Origin: Umezawaea sp049997955
GTDB taxonomy: Bacteria > Actinomycetota > Actinomycetes > Mycobacteriales > Pseudonocardiaceae
NCBI GenBank assembly: GCA_049997955.1
Contig: JAEBDY010000020.1
Span: forward strand, 62,001 to 126,000
Reading direction: 5' to 3'
Length of the DNA stretch: 64,000 nt
Shown: positions 16,881 through 26,289 of the stretch, in pieces
Layout of the letters: each line of letters begins with the position of its first letter
Numbering within the stretch: the stretch's first letter is position 1
The notes under the pieces: model-generated
Database searches by the model: none
Told to the model about the DNA's origin: nothing
The model's input: the letters and a program-made list of their open reading frames with translations, nothing else
Position numbers and translations under genes: made by a program

Positions 16881-17624
16881 TCAGAGCTGGGAACCGCCGC
16901 CGTCCACGGCGAGTTCGGCACCGGTGGTGTAGGTGGCGTCGAACGCCAGGAAGGCCACGGCCTTGGCGATCTCGGCGGTGTCGCCGAACCGTCCCATGGG
17001 GTTGTCCGCGGCCATCTGGGCCTTGGTCTGCTCGGCGGCCTCCCGCGACATCGACTTCTCCAGGATGCCGGTGTCGACGGGGCCGGGGCTCACCGCGTTG
17101 ACCCGGACCCCGTGCGGCAGCAGTTCGCGGGCCAGGCTGCGGGTCATGGACCGCAGCGCCGCCTTGCTGGCCGCGTAGGCGCTGACCATCGGGAAGCCCA
17201 TGACGTTCACGACCGAGGTGGTGAGCACCACACCGCTGCCGCGAGCCAGCAGCGGCACGAACTTCTGCACGGTGAAGTACGGCCCCTTGGCGTTCACCGC
17301 GAGGATCTCGTCGTACGCCTGCTCGGTCATCGACTCGAACGAGGCGAAACCGGAGATGCCCGCGTTGACGAAGATGGCGTCGACCGTGCCGAACTCGGTC
17401 TTGGCGCGATCGGCCAGCGCGTCCATGTCGGACAACGAGAGCGCGTCGCTCCGCTGGGCGATCGCGTTGTCGCCGAGCTCCTCCCGCGCCGAATCCAACG
17501 CCGCCCTGCCGCGCCCGGTGATCAGCACCCGCGCTCCTCCGGCCACCAGCAACTTCGCCGTCGCGAAGCCGATCCCGCTGCTGCCACCCGTGATCACGAC
17601 GTTCTTGCCGTCGTACCTGCTCAT
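16881..17624 (-). CDS. Short-chain dehydrogenase/reductase
   Basis: A 247-aa classical SDR. The NAD(P) motif TGGSSGIG lies near residue 12-19, NAG near 88 (VNAGISG), catalytic Ser near 137 (TTSVVN) and YAASK (Tyr about 151, Lys about 155). The C-terminal GAELAVDGGG is typical of the family. AAAAGGGA precedes the ATG at 17624; a longer in-frame upstream extension has no good start. A perfect inverted repeat lies 41-70 nt upstream. The substrate cannot be predicted. Confidence 0.88.
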   Translation of the reverse strand: MSRYDGKNVVITGGSSGIGFATAKLLVAGGARVLITGRGRAALDSAREELGDNAIAQRSDALSLSDMDALADRAKTEFGTVDAIFVNAGISGFASFESMTEQAYDEILAVNAKGPYFTVQKFVPLLARGSGVVLTTSVVNVMGFPMVSAYAASKAALRSMTRSLARELLPHGVRVNAVSPGPVDTGILEKSMSREAAEQTKAQMAADNPMGRFGDTAEIAKAVAFLAFDATYTTGAELAVDGGGSQL

Positions 17625-17664
17625 GTCAGATCCCTTTTCCAGCCGACCGAACGGCACTCGAGAT

Positions 17665-17694
17665 CCGACCCGGTTCCCATCGACACCGGGTCGG
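17665..17694. promoter_or_regulatory. Perfect inverted repeat upstream of the SDR gene
   Basis: CCGACCCGGT (17665-17674) and ACCGGGTCGG (17685-17694) are exact complements, centred 55 nt before the SDR start. This is a candidate operator. The neighbouring AsnC-type regulator gene on the other side is broken, so the original regulator may be lost. Confidence 0.45.
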
Positions 17695-17755
17695 TCACCC
17701 CATTGAGAACCAGTCCGGAGCGGCTGTCCAAGACCTGTTCCGCATCCCGTCATGC

Positions 17756-18227
17756 ATGGAGCGCATGACGGTCGGAGGCGCAGGTGAGCGCCGGCAGACC
17801 GTCGCCTGGGTCACGGCCCACCCGTCCGGTCGCGCGACGCCCGAGGTCGCCGTCGTGGAGATCGACTGCACACCGGAGCGGTCCAGCGAGGTCGCCGACG
17901 TCCTCGCGGACGACCCGGGGGCCGCCACCACCAAGCTGACCTCCGGAGCGCGGGACGTGCTGGTGCTGGCTCAGGCGCCGGACCTCTGGACGCGGAGCAG
18001 CGCGGCCTCCTGCACGCCCGCACCAAGACCCGATCCGGCCACACCACCGCCCTGCAGCCCGCCGACCACCGCATCGTCCGGGCGCTGAACGTCGACGGGC
18101 GAATGTCGTTCGAGCAGCTCGCCCTCCACGTCGACCTCGGAGCCGGTGCCGTGCGACGCCGGTTGACGCGCTTGATCGGCGCGGTCCGTGCCGCTCACGG
18201 CCGAACCGGACGCCGGACTTCCCGGCG
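17756..18227 (+). pseudogene. Broken Lrp/AsnC-family regulator gene
   Basis: Frame 1 (about 17765-17992) encodes an AsnC ligand-binding (RAM) segment, VAVVEIDCTPERSSEVADVL and TTKLTSGARDVLVL. Frame 2 (from about 17995) encodes an AsnC helix-turn-helix, ADHRIVRALNVDGRMSFEQL then LGAGAVRRRLTRLI. The order RAM then HTH matches the middle of the two-repeat AsnC proteins common in actinobacteria (HTH-RAM-HTH-RAM). The first HTH and last RAM are gone and a frameshift separates the rest. Confidence 0.65.
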
Positions 18228-18380
18228 CGGGCGGGGGTGGTCCCCGCGCCACACCGCCGCGGTGACGGTTCCTCGCCGTTGACCGGCAGGTCGAAGCTGG
18301 ACGACGTACGGTTCACATCGGCGTGCCCTGGCACAGCGGCGCGGGACGGCGGACAACCGGTGAACGGAAGTGGTAAGGCC

Positions 18381-19193
18381 ATGCACCAGGACGTGACTTC
18401 GTCGACCGAGCCCGCACGCGTGCAGGTGGCGGACGACCTTGCGGTCCTGACGCGGAGCGGTCAGTGGGCCGCGGGCGAAGCCCACTACCTCTACCACGAG
18501 ATCTTCACCCACGACGACTACCTCAAGGACCTTCCGGAGCTGCGGCCGGACGCGGTCGTCGTGGACGCGGGCGCCAACATCGGTCTGTTCGCGCTGCGGA
18601 TCGCCCGTGCCTGTCCGGCCGCCCACCTCGTCGTGGTGGAACCCGTTCCCGCCACGTGTGCGTTGCTGCGCCTCAACCTCGCCGAAGTCGCCGCCGAGGT
18701 GCGCGTCGTGGAGGTCGCGCTCGGCGAGTCCTCCGGCCGGGCGGTCCTCACGGTGTACCGGCACCTCTCGGCGAACTCGACCGGACGTCCACAGGAGAAG
18801 CCCGCCTCGTGGGTGGCGGACATGCGCAGCACGCAATCCGACCCGGCCACGGCCGACGAGATGCTGAGCACCAGCTTGGTGGAGGTCGACGTCGTGCGCC
18901 TGTCGCAGGTGCTGCCGCCGCACGCGTCCCGGATCGATCTGGTCAAGGTGGACGTCGAAGGCGCGGAACTGGAGGTGCTGCGCGGCATCGACGACCACGA
19001 CTGGCCGCGGATCGCCGCGGTGGTGGTCGAGGTGCACGATGTCGATGGCCGCCTGGCGGAGGTCGAGCGCCTGCTCACTCGACGCGGGTTCTCGTGCACC
19101 GTGCGGGTGCCTGCCATGATGTCGCCGGACCTGCAGCACTACATCGTGACCGCCCGGGCGACGAGTGGTGCCGAGGACGCGACCACCGTCTGA
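18381..19193 (+). CDS. FkbM-family SAM-dependent methyltransferase
   Basis: A 270-aa cytosolic methyltransferase. SAM motif I is VVVDAGANIGLFAL (about residues 56-69), and VVVEPVPATCALL carries the acidic residue after beta-2. The FkbM signature DLVKVDVEGAELEVLRGI lies near 190-207. FkbM enzymes O-methylate sugars and natural products. It converges on the first of six glycosyltransferase genes with only 12 nt between them, so it may methylate the glycan those enzymes build; this is inference. The ATG at 18381 (TAAGG upstream) is chosen; a GTG at 18360 would add seven residues. No promoter was identified. Confidence 0.83.
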   Translation: MHQDVTSSTEPARVQVADDLAVLTRSGQWAAGEAHYLYHEIFTHDDYLKDLPELRPDAVVVDAGANIGLFALRIARACPAAHLVVVEPVPATCALLRLNLAEVAAEVRVVEVALGESSGRAVLTVYRHLSANSTGRPQEKPASWVADMRSTQSDPATADEMLSTSLVEVDVVRLSQVLPPHASRIDLVKVDVEGAELEVLRGIDDHDWPRIAAVVVEVHDVDGRLAEVERLLTRRGFSCTVRVPAMMSPDLQHYIVTARATSGAEDATTV

Positions 19194-19205
19194 AGACGAT
19201 CATCT

Positions 19206-20504
19206 TCACCGCCACGAGGAGAAGAACCCCTCCAGGGTCCGGCTGTGCTCCTCGCTCGTGCCGAGGTCGATCCGGTGCACGCCGAAGGCCCGTTCCAGGA
19301 CCTCGTGCCGCTCGAAGCGGCCGGCCCAACGGCGCGCGCGGCCGATCGCGCGAGTGGACCACGCCACGGCCGACAACTCTCCTTCGTGGACCAGGTCGAC
19401 TCGACCGAGGTCGGATTCGGTGATCAACTCCACCGCACGGCGAACAGCGGACACGGGCAGTGGTCCGTGCACGGTGAGCTGGACCCGTGCTCGGCGGAGC
19501 TGATCCTCCGTCCAGGGATCCGAACGCACCACGCCCTCGTAGGTTTCCAGCAGTCGCTCGTCGTCGACGGGAAGCCGTATGCCGAGATCCCGGTGGTCCT
19601 GGCGCAGGAGCGAGTGCACGGTGCGCACCGTGCGGCTGAAAGGCGCATCCGCGCGCACGGTGGCCAGCACGTCGGGAACCACCCCGGCCAAGGGAGCACC
19701 ACGGGTCGCCGGCTCGGGGATCACGGCGGCCAACCGCGCACTTTGCAAGTCCAGGACCTCAGGGCTGTCCCCACGCCCGCCCCAGTCCGGTCCGTCGTGC
19801 CACGCGACGGCCGCGCGCTCGTGCACGAGCACAGCACCCGCGTTCCACGCGCGGTAGGCGAAGTCCCAGTCCTCGCCGCCGTAGCCCACGAACCGCTCGT
19901 CGAAACCGTCGAGGTCGTGGAACAGGTCCCTTCGGCAGGCCATCACGGCTCCGATCACGAAGCGGAAGCTGCGGCCGTCCGCGTGCAGGAGGTTTTCCGT
20001 GGTGGCGTAAGCGTCTTGCAGCCACGGCGGTTCGGCGAGCGCGTCCTCGTCCCGCGGTTGTTCGTCCTCGGCCAGCCGGGAGAACGTCGTGTGCTTGCGG
20101 CGGCCCACGGCCAGCACGTCGGGGCAGAGGCCGATGTGCCGCACCACTTGTTCCACGTACCCCGTTTCGGGCACGGTGTCGGCGTCGAGGAAGACCAGCA
20201 CGTCACCCGTGCTGTGCCGGACCGCCAGATTTCGGACGGCCGCGGCACGGAAACCCTCATCGGGTTGGCTCACCACCAGGGTTTCGACGTCCGGCACGGT
20301 GAAGGTCGGGGTGATCGCCGACCCGTCGTCCGCCAACACCACCTGCGATGGCCGCAAGGTCTGGCGTCGCAGAGCCGACGCCATCCGGCCCAGCATGTGG
20401 TGCTGTTCGAAGTGGGTCACCACGACGGTCACGGCGGGTTCCTGCCGCGGGTACCCCTTCAGCAGGTCCCACCGGTTGTGAGGTGTCAGGACGTCGGTCA
20501 GCAC
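19206..20504 (-). CDS. Glycosyltransferase family 2, chondroitin-polymerase/galactosyltransferase type
   Basis: A 432-aa GT-A fold enzyme. The nucleotide-sugar region reads VTVVVTHFEQHHMLGRM and VVLADDGS, and the metal-binding DxD is FLDADTV (about 106-112). A C-terminal galactosyltransferase-type motif, GYGGEDWDFAYR (about 213-224), supplies the likely catalytic acid. A 160-residue helical C-terminal extension follows. It is the last gene of a minus-strand operon: its GTG start lies inside the end of the previous gene (7-nt overlap). It probably transfers a hexose from a UDP-sugar in the cytoplasm. The acceptor is unknown. Confidence 0.83.
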   Translation of the reverse strand: MLTDVLTPHNRWDLLKGYPRQEPAVTVVVTHFEQHHMLGRMASALRRQTLRPSQVVLADDGSAITPTFTVPDVETLVVSQPDEGFRAAAVRNLAVRHSTGDVLVFLDADTVPETGYVEQVVRHIGLCPDVLAVGRRKHTTFSRLAEDEQPRDEDALAEPPWLQDAYATTENLLHADGRSFRFVIGAVMACRRDLFHDLDGFDERFVGYGGEDWDFAYRAWNAGAVLVHERAAVAWHDGPDWGGRGDSPEVLDLQSARLAAVIPEPATRGAPLAGVVPDVLATVRADAPFSRTVRTVHSLLRQDHRDLGIRLPVDDERLLETYEGVVRSDPWTEDQLRRARVQLTVHGPLPVSAVRRAVELITESDLGRVDLVHEGELSAVAWSTRAIGRARRWAGRFERHEVLERAFGVHRIDLGTSEEHSRTLEGFFSSWR

Positions 20505-21499
20505 GGCGGCTCACCCGGTCGTGATCGAGACCTGGCCAGCTCCGAACGGTAGAGCGCGACGTGTTCCGCACCGGTGTCCTGCCATCGTGGACGACGCGGT
20601 AGCCGCGTCGTCCCACCGTCTGCCAGCGCACGGAGGACGTGCTCGACCAGTTCGGGTTTGCCCTCCCCCAGCAGCAGGTTGCCCGGATAGCGGTGTTCGA
20701 CCTCCGTGCTGTACGGACCGGCCCAGGTGATCGGACGTCGCAGGCAGGACAACCAGGACAGCAGTGAGCCGCTGGCGCTGACGTCGCGGTTGAGCACCAG
20801 GGGGATCCCGGCCGTTCTGGCCACCGAGGCGAACTGCGCGTCGGTCAGGTATCCGGTGATCGTCAGCGGGACCTGCCTGCGCTGGGCGTGGCTTCGCAGT
20901 CGGTCCTCCAGATCGCGGTGTCCGGTGCTGGTGGTTCCCGCGGCGATCACCGCGGGAGCGCCGCCCGCGAGGTCACGGCCCACGTCCGCGGCCAGGTCGA
21001 TCGCGTCGCCGTGCCCCTTGCCGGGGTAGAGGTAACCGAGCAGGACCAGCGACGAGGACGCGCCTGCCGGACTCTCGGCCCAGGTCGAGGTGGGTTCCGG
21101 CGGCAGGGGCAGGTCGATGAGGTGCGGGGTCCTGTCGGTGAGCTGGACGATCTTGCGCGCTTCGTGTTCCGCGGAGACCACGACGGCGTCGCTGGTCTCG
21201 AGGACGGCCGCGTAGCCGGCGCACCGGGCGCGGTCACGACGGCTGTGGCCGGAGGGATCGGGGACGTCGTGCACCGTGAGGACCAGCGGGCGACACGCTC
21301 GGGCCGCCCACCTGCGGTACGCCTGAGCGGCCTCCTCGATCGTGGGGCCGAACAGGGCGTCGGTGAAGTGGGCGTGCGTCAGATCCGGCTCGTGGTCGGT
21401 GTCGAGCACCCCGTGCGACGCGCAGAGCCGGGCGACCGATCGTGCGTGGCGGACAACTCCGTGACCGGCTGGACCTGGAGCGTAGGTGTGGACCCTCAC
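20498..21499 (-). CDS. GT-B glycosyltransferase (GT4-like)
   Basis: A 333-aa putative glycosyltransferase. The N-terminal half has DLTHAHFTDALFG and LVLTVHDVPDPSGHSRRDR, matching the HxH acceptor-site pattern of GT4 proteins. The C-terminal half begins with LVLLGYLYPGKGHGDAI, the usual first strand plus GKG loop of the donor domain. The E-x7-E motif expected for GT4 is weak, replaced by LVLNRDVSASGSLLSWLSC. Its GTG start overlaps the upstream gene stop by GTGA, and its own end overlaps the next gene by 7 nt, so the three genes are one translational unit. Confidence 0.72.
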   Translation of the reverse strand: MRVHTYAPGPAGHGVVRHARSVARLCASHGVLDTDHEPDLTHAHFTDALFGPTIEEAAQAYRRWAARACRPLVLTVHDVPDPSGHSRRDRARCAGYAAVLETSDAVVVSAEHEARKIVQLTDRTPHLIDLPLPPEPTSTWAESPAGASSSLVLLGYLYPGKGHGDAIDLAADVGRDLAGGAPAVIAAGTTSTGHRDLEDRLRSHAQRRQVPLTITGYLTDAQFASVARTAGIPLVLNRDVSASGSLLSWLSCLRRPITWAGPYSTEVEHRYPGNLLLGEGKPELVEHVLRALADGGTTRLPRRPRWQDTGAEHVALYRSELARSRSRPGEPPC

Positions 21500-22557
21500 C
21501 GGCGGACCGCGGTCGCCGGTCGAGCGGTGGAGGTCACCGCACGGTAGAGGGCGTCGTGGGCGTTGACGATGGCCATCCTCTCGGTCATTCGCCTATAGGG
21601 GTCGGCGCGCCATCGGGGGCGCCGGCCGTGCGCGCGGCGTACTGCGTCGTCCAGGCTGTGGTGGTCCAGCGCGGTCTCCGTGCGGTGGTAGAGCAGGCAG
21701 GGGGCCTGCTCCTGGTAGAACCCGCAATCCGGGGCCAAAACGGTCGTCCCCAGGTCGTGGCAGGCTTCCAGCCAGCCTGAATGGGTGCCGAACCGGTGCG
21801 GGAGGACGGAGACGTCGAGACTCTCGATGTAGTCGTACAACTCGGAGTCGGAGAACGGCGGCCCCACCGTGACGGCGATGCCCCTCCGACCCAGTTCTTC
21901 GGCGGCGCGGCGGCCGCCCTCGTCGTCGTGGGCGTGGACCACCAGTCGCGAACCGGGCAACGTGGACGTCGTGCGCGCGAGCTGCTCGGCCACGGCGACG
22001 GCATCGCAGTTGGCGCGCATGCTCTTCGCGTGCACCCCGACCACGAACGAGTCGCGCGCTCCGCGTGCGGATGCCTGACGCGCTCGTTCCGGGTCGACCA
22101 CGTGCGGGTGCGGAATCACTGTCGCGACGCGCCCCCAGGTGGAGGCGATGTGCTCGGCGGCACCCGTGGTCAGGGTGATGACGGCGTCTGCCGAGGGGAC
22201 GAGCAGGTCGAGCGCGGCGCGGTGCGGGCCGGGATCGACCTGGTGGGGGTTGCGCAGGTCGTGCACCGTGAGGACCAGCGGCTTGCCGTGCGCGCGCAAG
22301 GTCTCCACCACCGAACGCAGTTCGGGGATGGAGAGGTGCTCGTAGCCGAAGTGCAGGTGCAGCAAATCGAATCGCGCGTGGTGAGCACGCAGCCATTGCG
22401 GCTCCAGTGCCTGATGCGGCCACCACCGACCGGCAGGTGCTCCCGGCACCGGCGGGTCGGGAAGCACGTGGAAGCCAGGCGTGGCGCGCACGTCCGAGAT
22501 GTTGCGGATGTAGGGATGCCCAGCAGGCACGGAGGCGACGCTCAGCGGCCTTTGCAC
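21496..22557 (-). CDS. GT-B glycosyltransferase (GT4-like), first gene of minus operon
   Basis: A 353-aa protein resembling its downstream neighbour: LLHLHFGYEHLS, LVLTVHDLRNPHQVDPG and a donor-domain start FVVGVHAKSMRANCDA. It lacks a classical E-x7-E motif; SGWLEACHDLGTTVLAPD occupies that place and retains one Glu. The GTG at 22557 has no obvious ribosome-binding site, and another GTG at 22530 is possible. Similar size and motif pattern suggest the two adjacent genes arose by duplication. The operon promoter must lie in the 530-nt divergent region upstream. Confidence 0.72.
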   Translation of the reverse strand: MQRPLSVASVPAGHPYIRNISDVRATPGFHVLPDPPVPGAPAGRWWPHQALEPQWLRAHHARFDLLHLHFGYEHLSIPELRSVVETLRAHGKPLVLTVHDLRNPHQVDPGPHRAALDLLVPSADAVITLTTGAAEHIASTWGRVATVIPHPHVVDPERARQASARGARDSFVVGVHAKSMRANCDAVAVAEQLARTTSTLPGSRLVVHAHDDEGGRRAAEELGRRGIAVTVGPPFSDSELYDYIESLDVSVLPHRFGTHSGWLEACHDLGTTVLAPDCGFYQEQAPCLLYHRTETALDHHSLDDAVRRAHGRRPRWRADPYRRMTERMAIVNAHDALYRAVTSTARPATAVRR

Positions 22558-23088
22558 AGGGGGCGGTTAGCCGTTGTCGCCCTCGGTCAAACGTACCGAT
22601 TAGACACTCGTTCGGGTGATGTGACCGGGTGACACAAGGAACTCGCGAACCACAACCGCCTCACGCACCCGGTGCACGTGACGATGTGCACGTTCTTTCG
22701 TTGTTTCCCCTGTCCCGGTACGGGTACCTCATGACCGAAGAGCCGGAAGTCCGCTGACCGGAGTCGGTTCCGGGTTGCCCGAACGGATGGAGGCACACGA
22801 ACATCGCGGCTGCGACATCACCTTTCTTGATCCGGTTAGGACACACGAGCGCACACGTCACGCACACCCGAAAACACTTCAGGGCTAGCATCGACCGGTC
22901 GCTGCGCCGTACGGGACGCGTTGCCCTCACCGGCGACCCTTGAAATCCCGGTGTCCACCGCTCAAATCGACCAAACCTGTTGCTGGAACGCGTGATTGCC
23001 CGTCACGCCCGAACGGCGAAGGTCGCCCGCATCGACCGGTGGTTGGTGAACCGGTCGACGAGCGCACCCGGCAAAAGGAGCACACGCG
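22558..23088. other. Divergent intergenic region of the glycosyltransferase island
   Basis: These 531 nt separate two divergent three-gene operons and hold no supported gene. The centre is AT-richer than its flanks. TGCACGTGAC and TGCACGTTC occur as a close direct repeat near 22673-22703, which may be a regulator site. No consensus promoter could be assigned. Confidence 0.5.
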
Positions 23089-24261
23089 GTGGCACGAGCA
23101 ACACCCGCCGTCATCCCAGGTCGGTCCCACGCGGTACCGCACGCGGACGACCAGGCGAGGCACGTGGTGGTTCCACACCAGCCGGCGGGCGGTGAACCCA
23201 CCGGTCCCCCGCTGTCCATCGGCTTGATCGCCTCGGCGCGCTACCCCATCCGCGAGCCCTTCGCGGGAGGGTTGGAGGCGCACACCTGGCAACTGGCCAC
23301 CGGGCTGAGGAAGCGCGGCCACGAGGTGACGGTCTTCGGCGGAACCGGCTCGGATCCAGCGCTGCGGGTCGAAGCGATGCCGGTTCTCCCGACCCTCTCG
23401 GCGCACGCCCGACGCGACGTCAGCATGCCCGCCGACTACTTCATCGCCGAGCACCACGCCTACCTCGGCTTGATGATGGGTCTCAGCACCGCCGAGGGGT
23501 GCGACGTGGTGCACAACAACTCGCTGCACTACCTGCCCATCGCCATGGCCTCGACGCTCCGCCCGCGGGTGCTGACCACCTTGCACACCCCACCCACACC
23601 GTGGCTGGAGTCCGCGATCCGGCTGTGCTCCCCCGAGCACGCCCGTTTCGCCGCCGTCAGCGCCCACACCGCACGTCAGTGGTCCTCACTGGCGCCCGCG
23701 GTCGCCGTGGTGCGCAACGGGGTCGAACTCGACCGGTGGGTGCCCGGCAGCGGCGGTGGACCACCGGTGTGGTTCGGCCGCCTGGTGCCCGAGAAGGGTG
23801 CCGAGCTGGCCATCCAGGCCGCGCGAGCGGCGGGAACCGGGCTGCGCCTGGCAGGTCCCCGACCGGACGCCGAGTACTTCCGGCAGGAGATCGAGCCCCT
23901 GCTGGGCGGTGACATCGAGTACGAAGGCCACCTGACCCACCACGACCTGGTGCAGCTGGTCGGCTCCGCCACCGTCGCCGTGGTGTCGCCGCGCTGGGAG
24001 GAGCCGTACGGACTGGTGGTCGCCGAGGCGCTGGCCTGCGGCACACCGGTGGCCGGTTTCGCCAGAGGAGCTCTGCCCGAGGTGCTCGACGAGCACAGCG
24101 GCGTCCTGGCCGCACCCGACGACGTGGCCGGACTCGCCACGGCCATCACCCGCGCAGCCTCGTTGGACCGCGGTGCGGCACGACACCGCGCCGAGACCAT
24201 GTGCTCGGTTGACCGCATGGTGGACGGGTACGTGCGGATGTACCGGGAGTTGCAGTCGTGA
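23089..24261 (+). CDS. Glycosyltransferase family 4
   Basis: A 390-aa retaining GT-B enzyme. The glycine-rich acceptor loop is PFAGGLEAHTWQLATGLRKR (about 60-79), and the donor domain starts VWFGRLVPEKGAELAI. The E-x7-E catalytic signature is complete: EEPYGLVVAEALACGTPV. The first 40 residues are Pro/His-rich and not part of the fold, so a later start is possible; GTG 23089 has GGAG 9 nt upstream. It opens a plus-strand operon of three genes joined by GTGA overlaps. The donor is probably a UDP- or GDP-sugar; the acceptor is unknown. Confidence 0.87.
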   Translation: MARATPAVIPGRSHAVPHADDQARHVVVPHQPAGGEPTGPPLSIGLIASARYPIREPFAGGLEAHTWQLATGLRKRGHEVTVFGGTGSDPALRVEAMPVLPTLSAHARRDVSMPADYFIAEHHAYLGLMMGLSTAEGCDVVHNNSLHYLPIAMASTLRPRVLTTLHTPPTPWLESAIRLCSPEHARFAAVSAHTARQWSSLAPAVAVVRNGVELDRWVPGSGGGPPVWFGRLVPEKGAELAIQAARAAGTGLRLAGPRPDAEYFRQEIEPLLGGDIEYEGHLTHHDLVQLVGSATVAVVSPRWEEPYGLVVAEALACGTPVAGFARGALPEVLDEHSGVLAAPDDVAGLATAITRAASLDRGAARHRAETMCSVDRMVDGYVRMYRELQS

Positions 24262-25283
24262 TCGCCTACTACGTGCACCACCACGGCTCCGGGCACGTCC
24301 ACCGAGCCGCGTCCATCGCCCGTCACCTGGGAGAGGACGTCGTCGGGATCTCCAGCCTCGACGCGCCTGCCGACTGGCCGGGCCGGTGGACGACGCTGCC
24401 CGGCGATGCCGAGGGGGTCGACGCGGCGCACGACGACGTCACTGCCGGTGACACGCTGCACTGGGCCCCCAGGCACCACGCGGGCTTGCGCGAGCGAATG
24501 GCCCTGGTGAGTTCGGAACTGCGCAGCGGTGCGGTTCGCCTGCTCGTCGCGGACGTGTCGGTCGAGGTCGCTCTGCTGGCCCGCCTGCACGGCGTGCCGG
24601 TGGTGGTCGTCGCACAGCCGGGCCGTCGAACCGACCGGGCGCACAGCACGGCCTACGACCTGGCCGAAGCGATCATCGCGCCGTGGCCGCAGCGGCCCGC
24701 CCCGGACTGGCCTGCCACGTGGCTGGCCAAAACCGTGCACGTCGGGGCGTTCTCGCGCTTCGACAGCCATTCCGCCCCTTCGACCACCGCACAGCAGAAC
24801 GTCCTGGTGTTGTGGGGGGCCGGTGGTCTGACGGTGTCCGAAAGCCAGCTCCACGCCGCGGCGGCGGCCACCCCGGAGTGGCACTGGGACATCGCCGGTC
24901 CACCCGTGTCCGGGAAGGCCCCCGACGGTCAGCCGCCCAACGTGCACCACCACGGCTGGGTGAACAACCCGTGGCCGCTGCTGAGCGAAGCGGGGGTCGT
25001 GATCACCCACGCCGGGCAGAACGCCCTCGCCGAGGTGGCGGCGGCCCGCCGTCCCGCCGTCGTCATCCCCCAGCCCCGACCGTTCGACGAGCAGCACGCC
25101 ACCGCTGAGGCCCTGGTCCGCGCCGGCTTGGGAGTGGTGGTCCCGTCCTGGCCCGCACCCCACCGCTGGTCGGCGGTGTTGACCGACGCGCAGTCCCGCG
25201 GCGGCGACTGGGCTTCGTGGTCGCGGGGCGACGGCGCCGCCCGTGCCGCAGCCGTGTTGCGCGATCTGGAGCGACGCAGGTGA
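24258..25283 (+). CDS. MurG/GT1-like glycosyltransferase
   Basis: A 341-aa GT-B enzyme. The N-terminus MIAYYVHHHGSGHVHRAASI shows the HGSGH loop typical of MurG and UDP-glycosyltransferase-like proteins. The C-terminal donor domain has VVITHAGQNALAEVAAARRP and VVIPQPRPFDEQ, equivalent to the HxGxxT/N and PxxxDQ donor motifs. It starts at a GTG overlapping the GT4 stop (GTGA) and ends overlapping the next gene in the same way. The tight coupling implies stoichiometric synthesis with its neighbours. Acceptor unknown. Confidence 0.8.
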   Translation: MIAYYVHHHGSGHVHRAASIARHLGEDVVGISSLDAPADWPGRWTTLPGDAEGVDAAHDDVTAGDTLHWAPRHHAGLRERMALVSSELRSGAVRLLVADVSVEVALLARLHGVPVVVVAQPGRRTDRAHSTAYDLAEAIIAPWPQRPAPDWPATWLAKTVHVGAFSRFDSHSAPSTTAQQNVLVLWGAGGLTVSESQLHAAAAATPEWHWDIAGPPVSGKAPDGQPPNVHHHGWVNNPWPLLSEAGVVITHAGQNALAEVAAARRPAVVIPQPRPFDEQHATAEALVRAGLGVVVPSWPAPHRWSAVLTDAQSRGGDWASWSRGDGAARAAAVLRDLERRR

Positions 25284-26161
25284 CCGGTCGAGCGCGACGG
25301 CCGCGCACAGCCGTCATCACCATCACCGCCGGACGTGAGGCCCATCTCCAGCGGCAGCGTGAAGCCCTCAGCGCCGAGGAGGTCGACCTGCACGTCATCG
25401 TCGGCATGGCGGGCTCTCCGCAGCTGCGTCCCGTGCCCTCGGCTCCCGACGTGGTGTCGATCTCCGTGGCCGCGGGACGCCGAGGACTTCCCCTGGCCGC
25501 GGCCCGCAACGCCGGAGCGCGCGCCGCACTCGATCGCGGCGCCGAACTCCTGGTGTTCCTGGACGTCGACTGCGTCCCCGGCCCCGGCTCGCTGTCCCAC
25601 TACACCGCCGCCGCCCTCGAAGTCCCCCCGGCGACCCTGCTGTGCGGGCCCGTGGCGTACCTGCCACCTCCGACGCCCCAGGGATATCCCGCACACGGGG
25701 AACTGGCACGCCTGGCCGAGCCACACCCTGGAAGGCCTGCCCCCGAAGCGGGGCGCATCGTCCTGGACGAGAAGCGCTTCGACCTGTTCTGGTCGTTGTC
25801 CTTCGCGACTTCCCGGGATGACTGGGACCGCTTCGGCGGCTTCTGCGAGCAGTTCACGGGGTACGGCGCGGAGGACACCGACTTCGCGCTCCGCGCAGCG
25901 GAACGCGGAGCGCGACTGGCCTGGGTCGGCGGAGCCATCGCCTACCACCAGCACCACCCTCCCAGCAGGCACGAGGAGCGCCACGTCCGAGAACTGGTGA
26001 TCAACGCCCGGCTCTTCCACCGACGACACCACTACTGGCCGATGGAGAACTGGCTGACCGACCTCCACCAAGCCGAAGTCGTCCAGTTCGACCGCGCGCA
26101 CGACGTGCTCCGACTGCTCCCGGGGTTCGGCGAGAAGCTCCAGGCGCACGCACTGCGGTGA
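25280..26161 (+). CDS. Glycosyltransferase family 2, galactosyltransferase-like C-terminus
   Basis: A 293-aa GT-A enzyme. VFLDVDCVPGPG carries the DxD metal site (about 96-102). FTGYGAEDTDFALRAAERGA (about 193-212) matches the same galactosyltransferase motif seen in the GT2 protein ending at 20504. The two GT2 proteins therefore share a fold and probably a related sugar specificity. The start is the GTG at 25280, overlapping the previous stop. It closes the plus-strand operon; no terminator was found before the decayed genes downstream. Confidence 0.82.
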   Translation: MTGRARRPRTAVITITAGREAHLQRQREALSAEEVDLHVIVGMAGSPQLRPVPSAPDVVSISVAAGRRGLPLAAARNAGARAALDRGAELLVFLDVDCVPGPGSLSHYTAAALEVPPATLLCGPVAYLPPPTPQGYPAHGELARLAEPHPGRPAPEAGRIVLDEKRFDLFWSLSFATSRDDWDRFGGFCEQFTGYGAEDTDFALRAAERGARLAWVGGAIAYHQHHPPSRHEERHVRELVINARLFHRRHHYWPMENWLTDLHQAEVVQFDRAHDVLRLLPGFGEKLQAHALR

Positions 26162-26289
26162 GGATTCGACGTGCTGGTCCAGGCGGTTGTCCCATGGTGC
26201 GGCGAAACCGCAGGCACTACACGGTCCCCACGATTCGGGCAGATCACCGCAACCAAGATCCGATGCCTCGTGCGCAGACCGGGGAGGCA

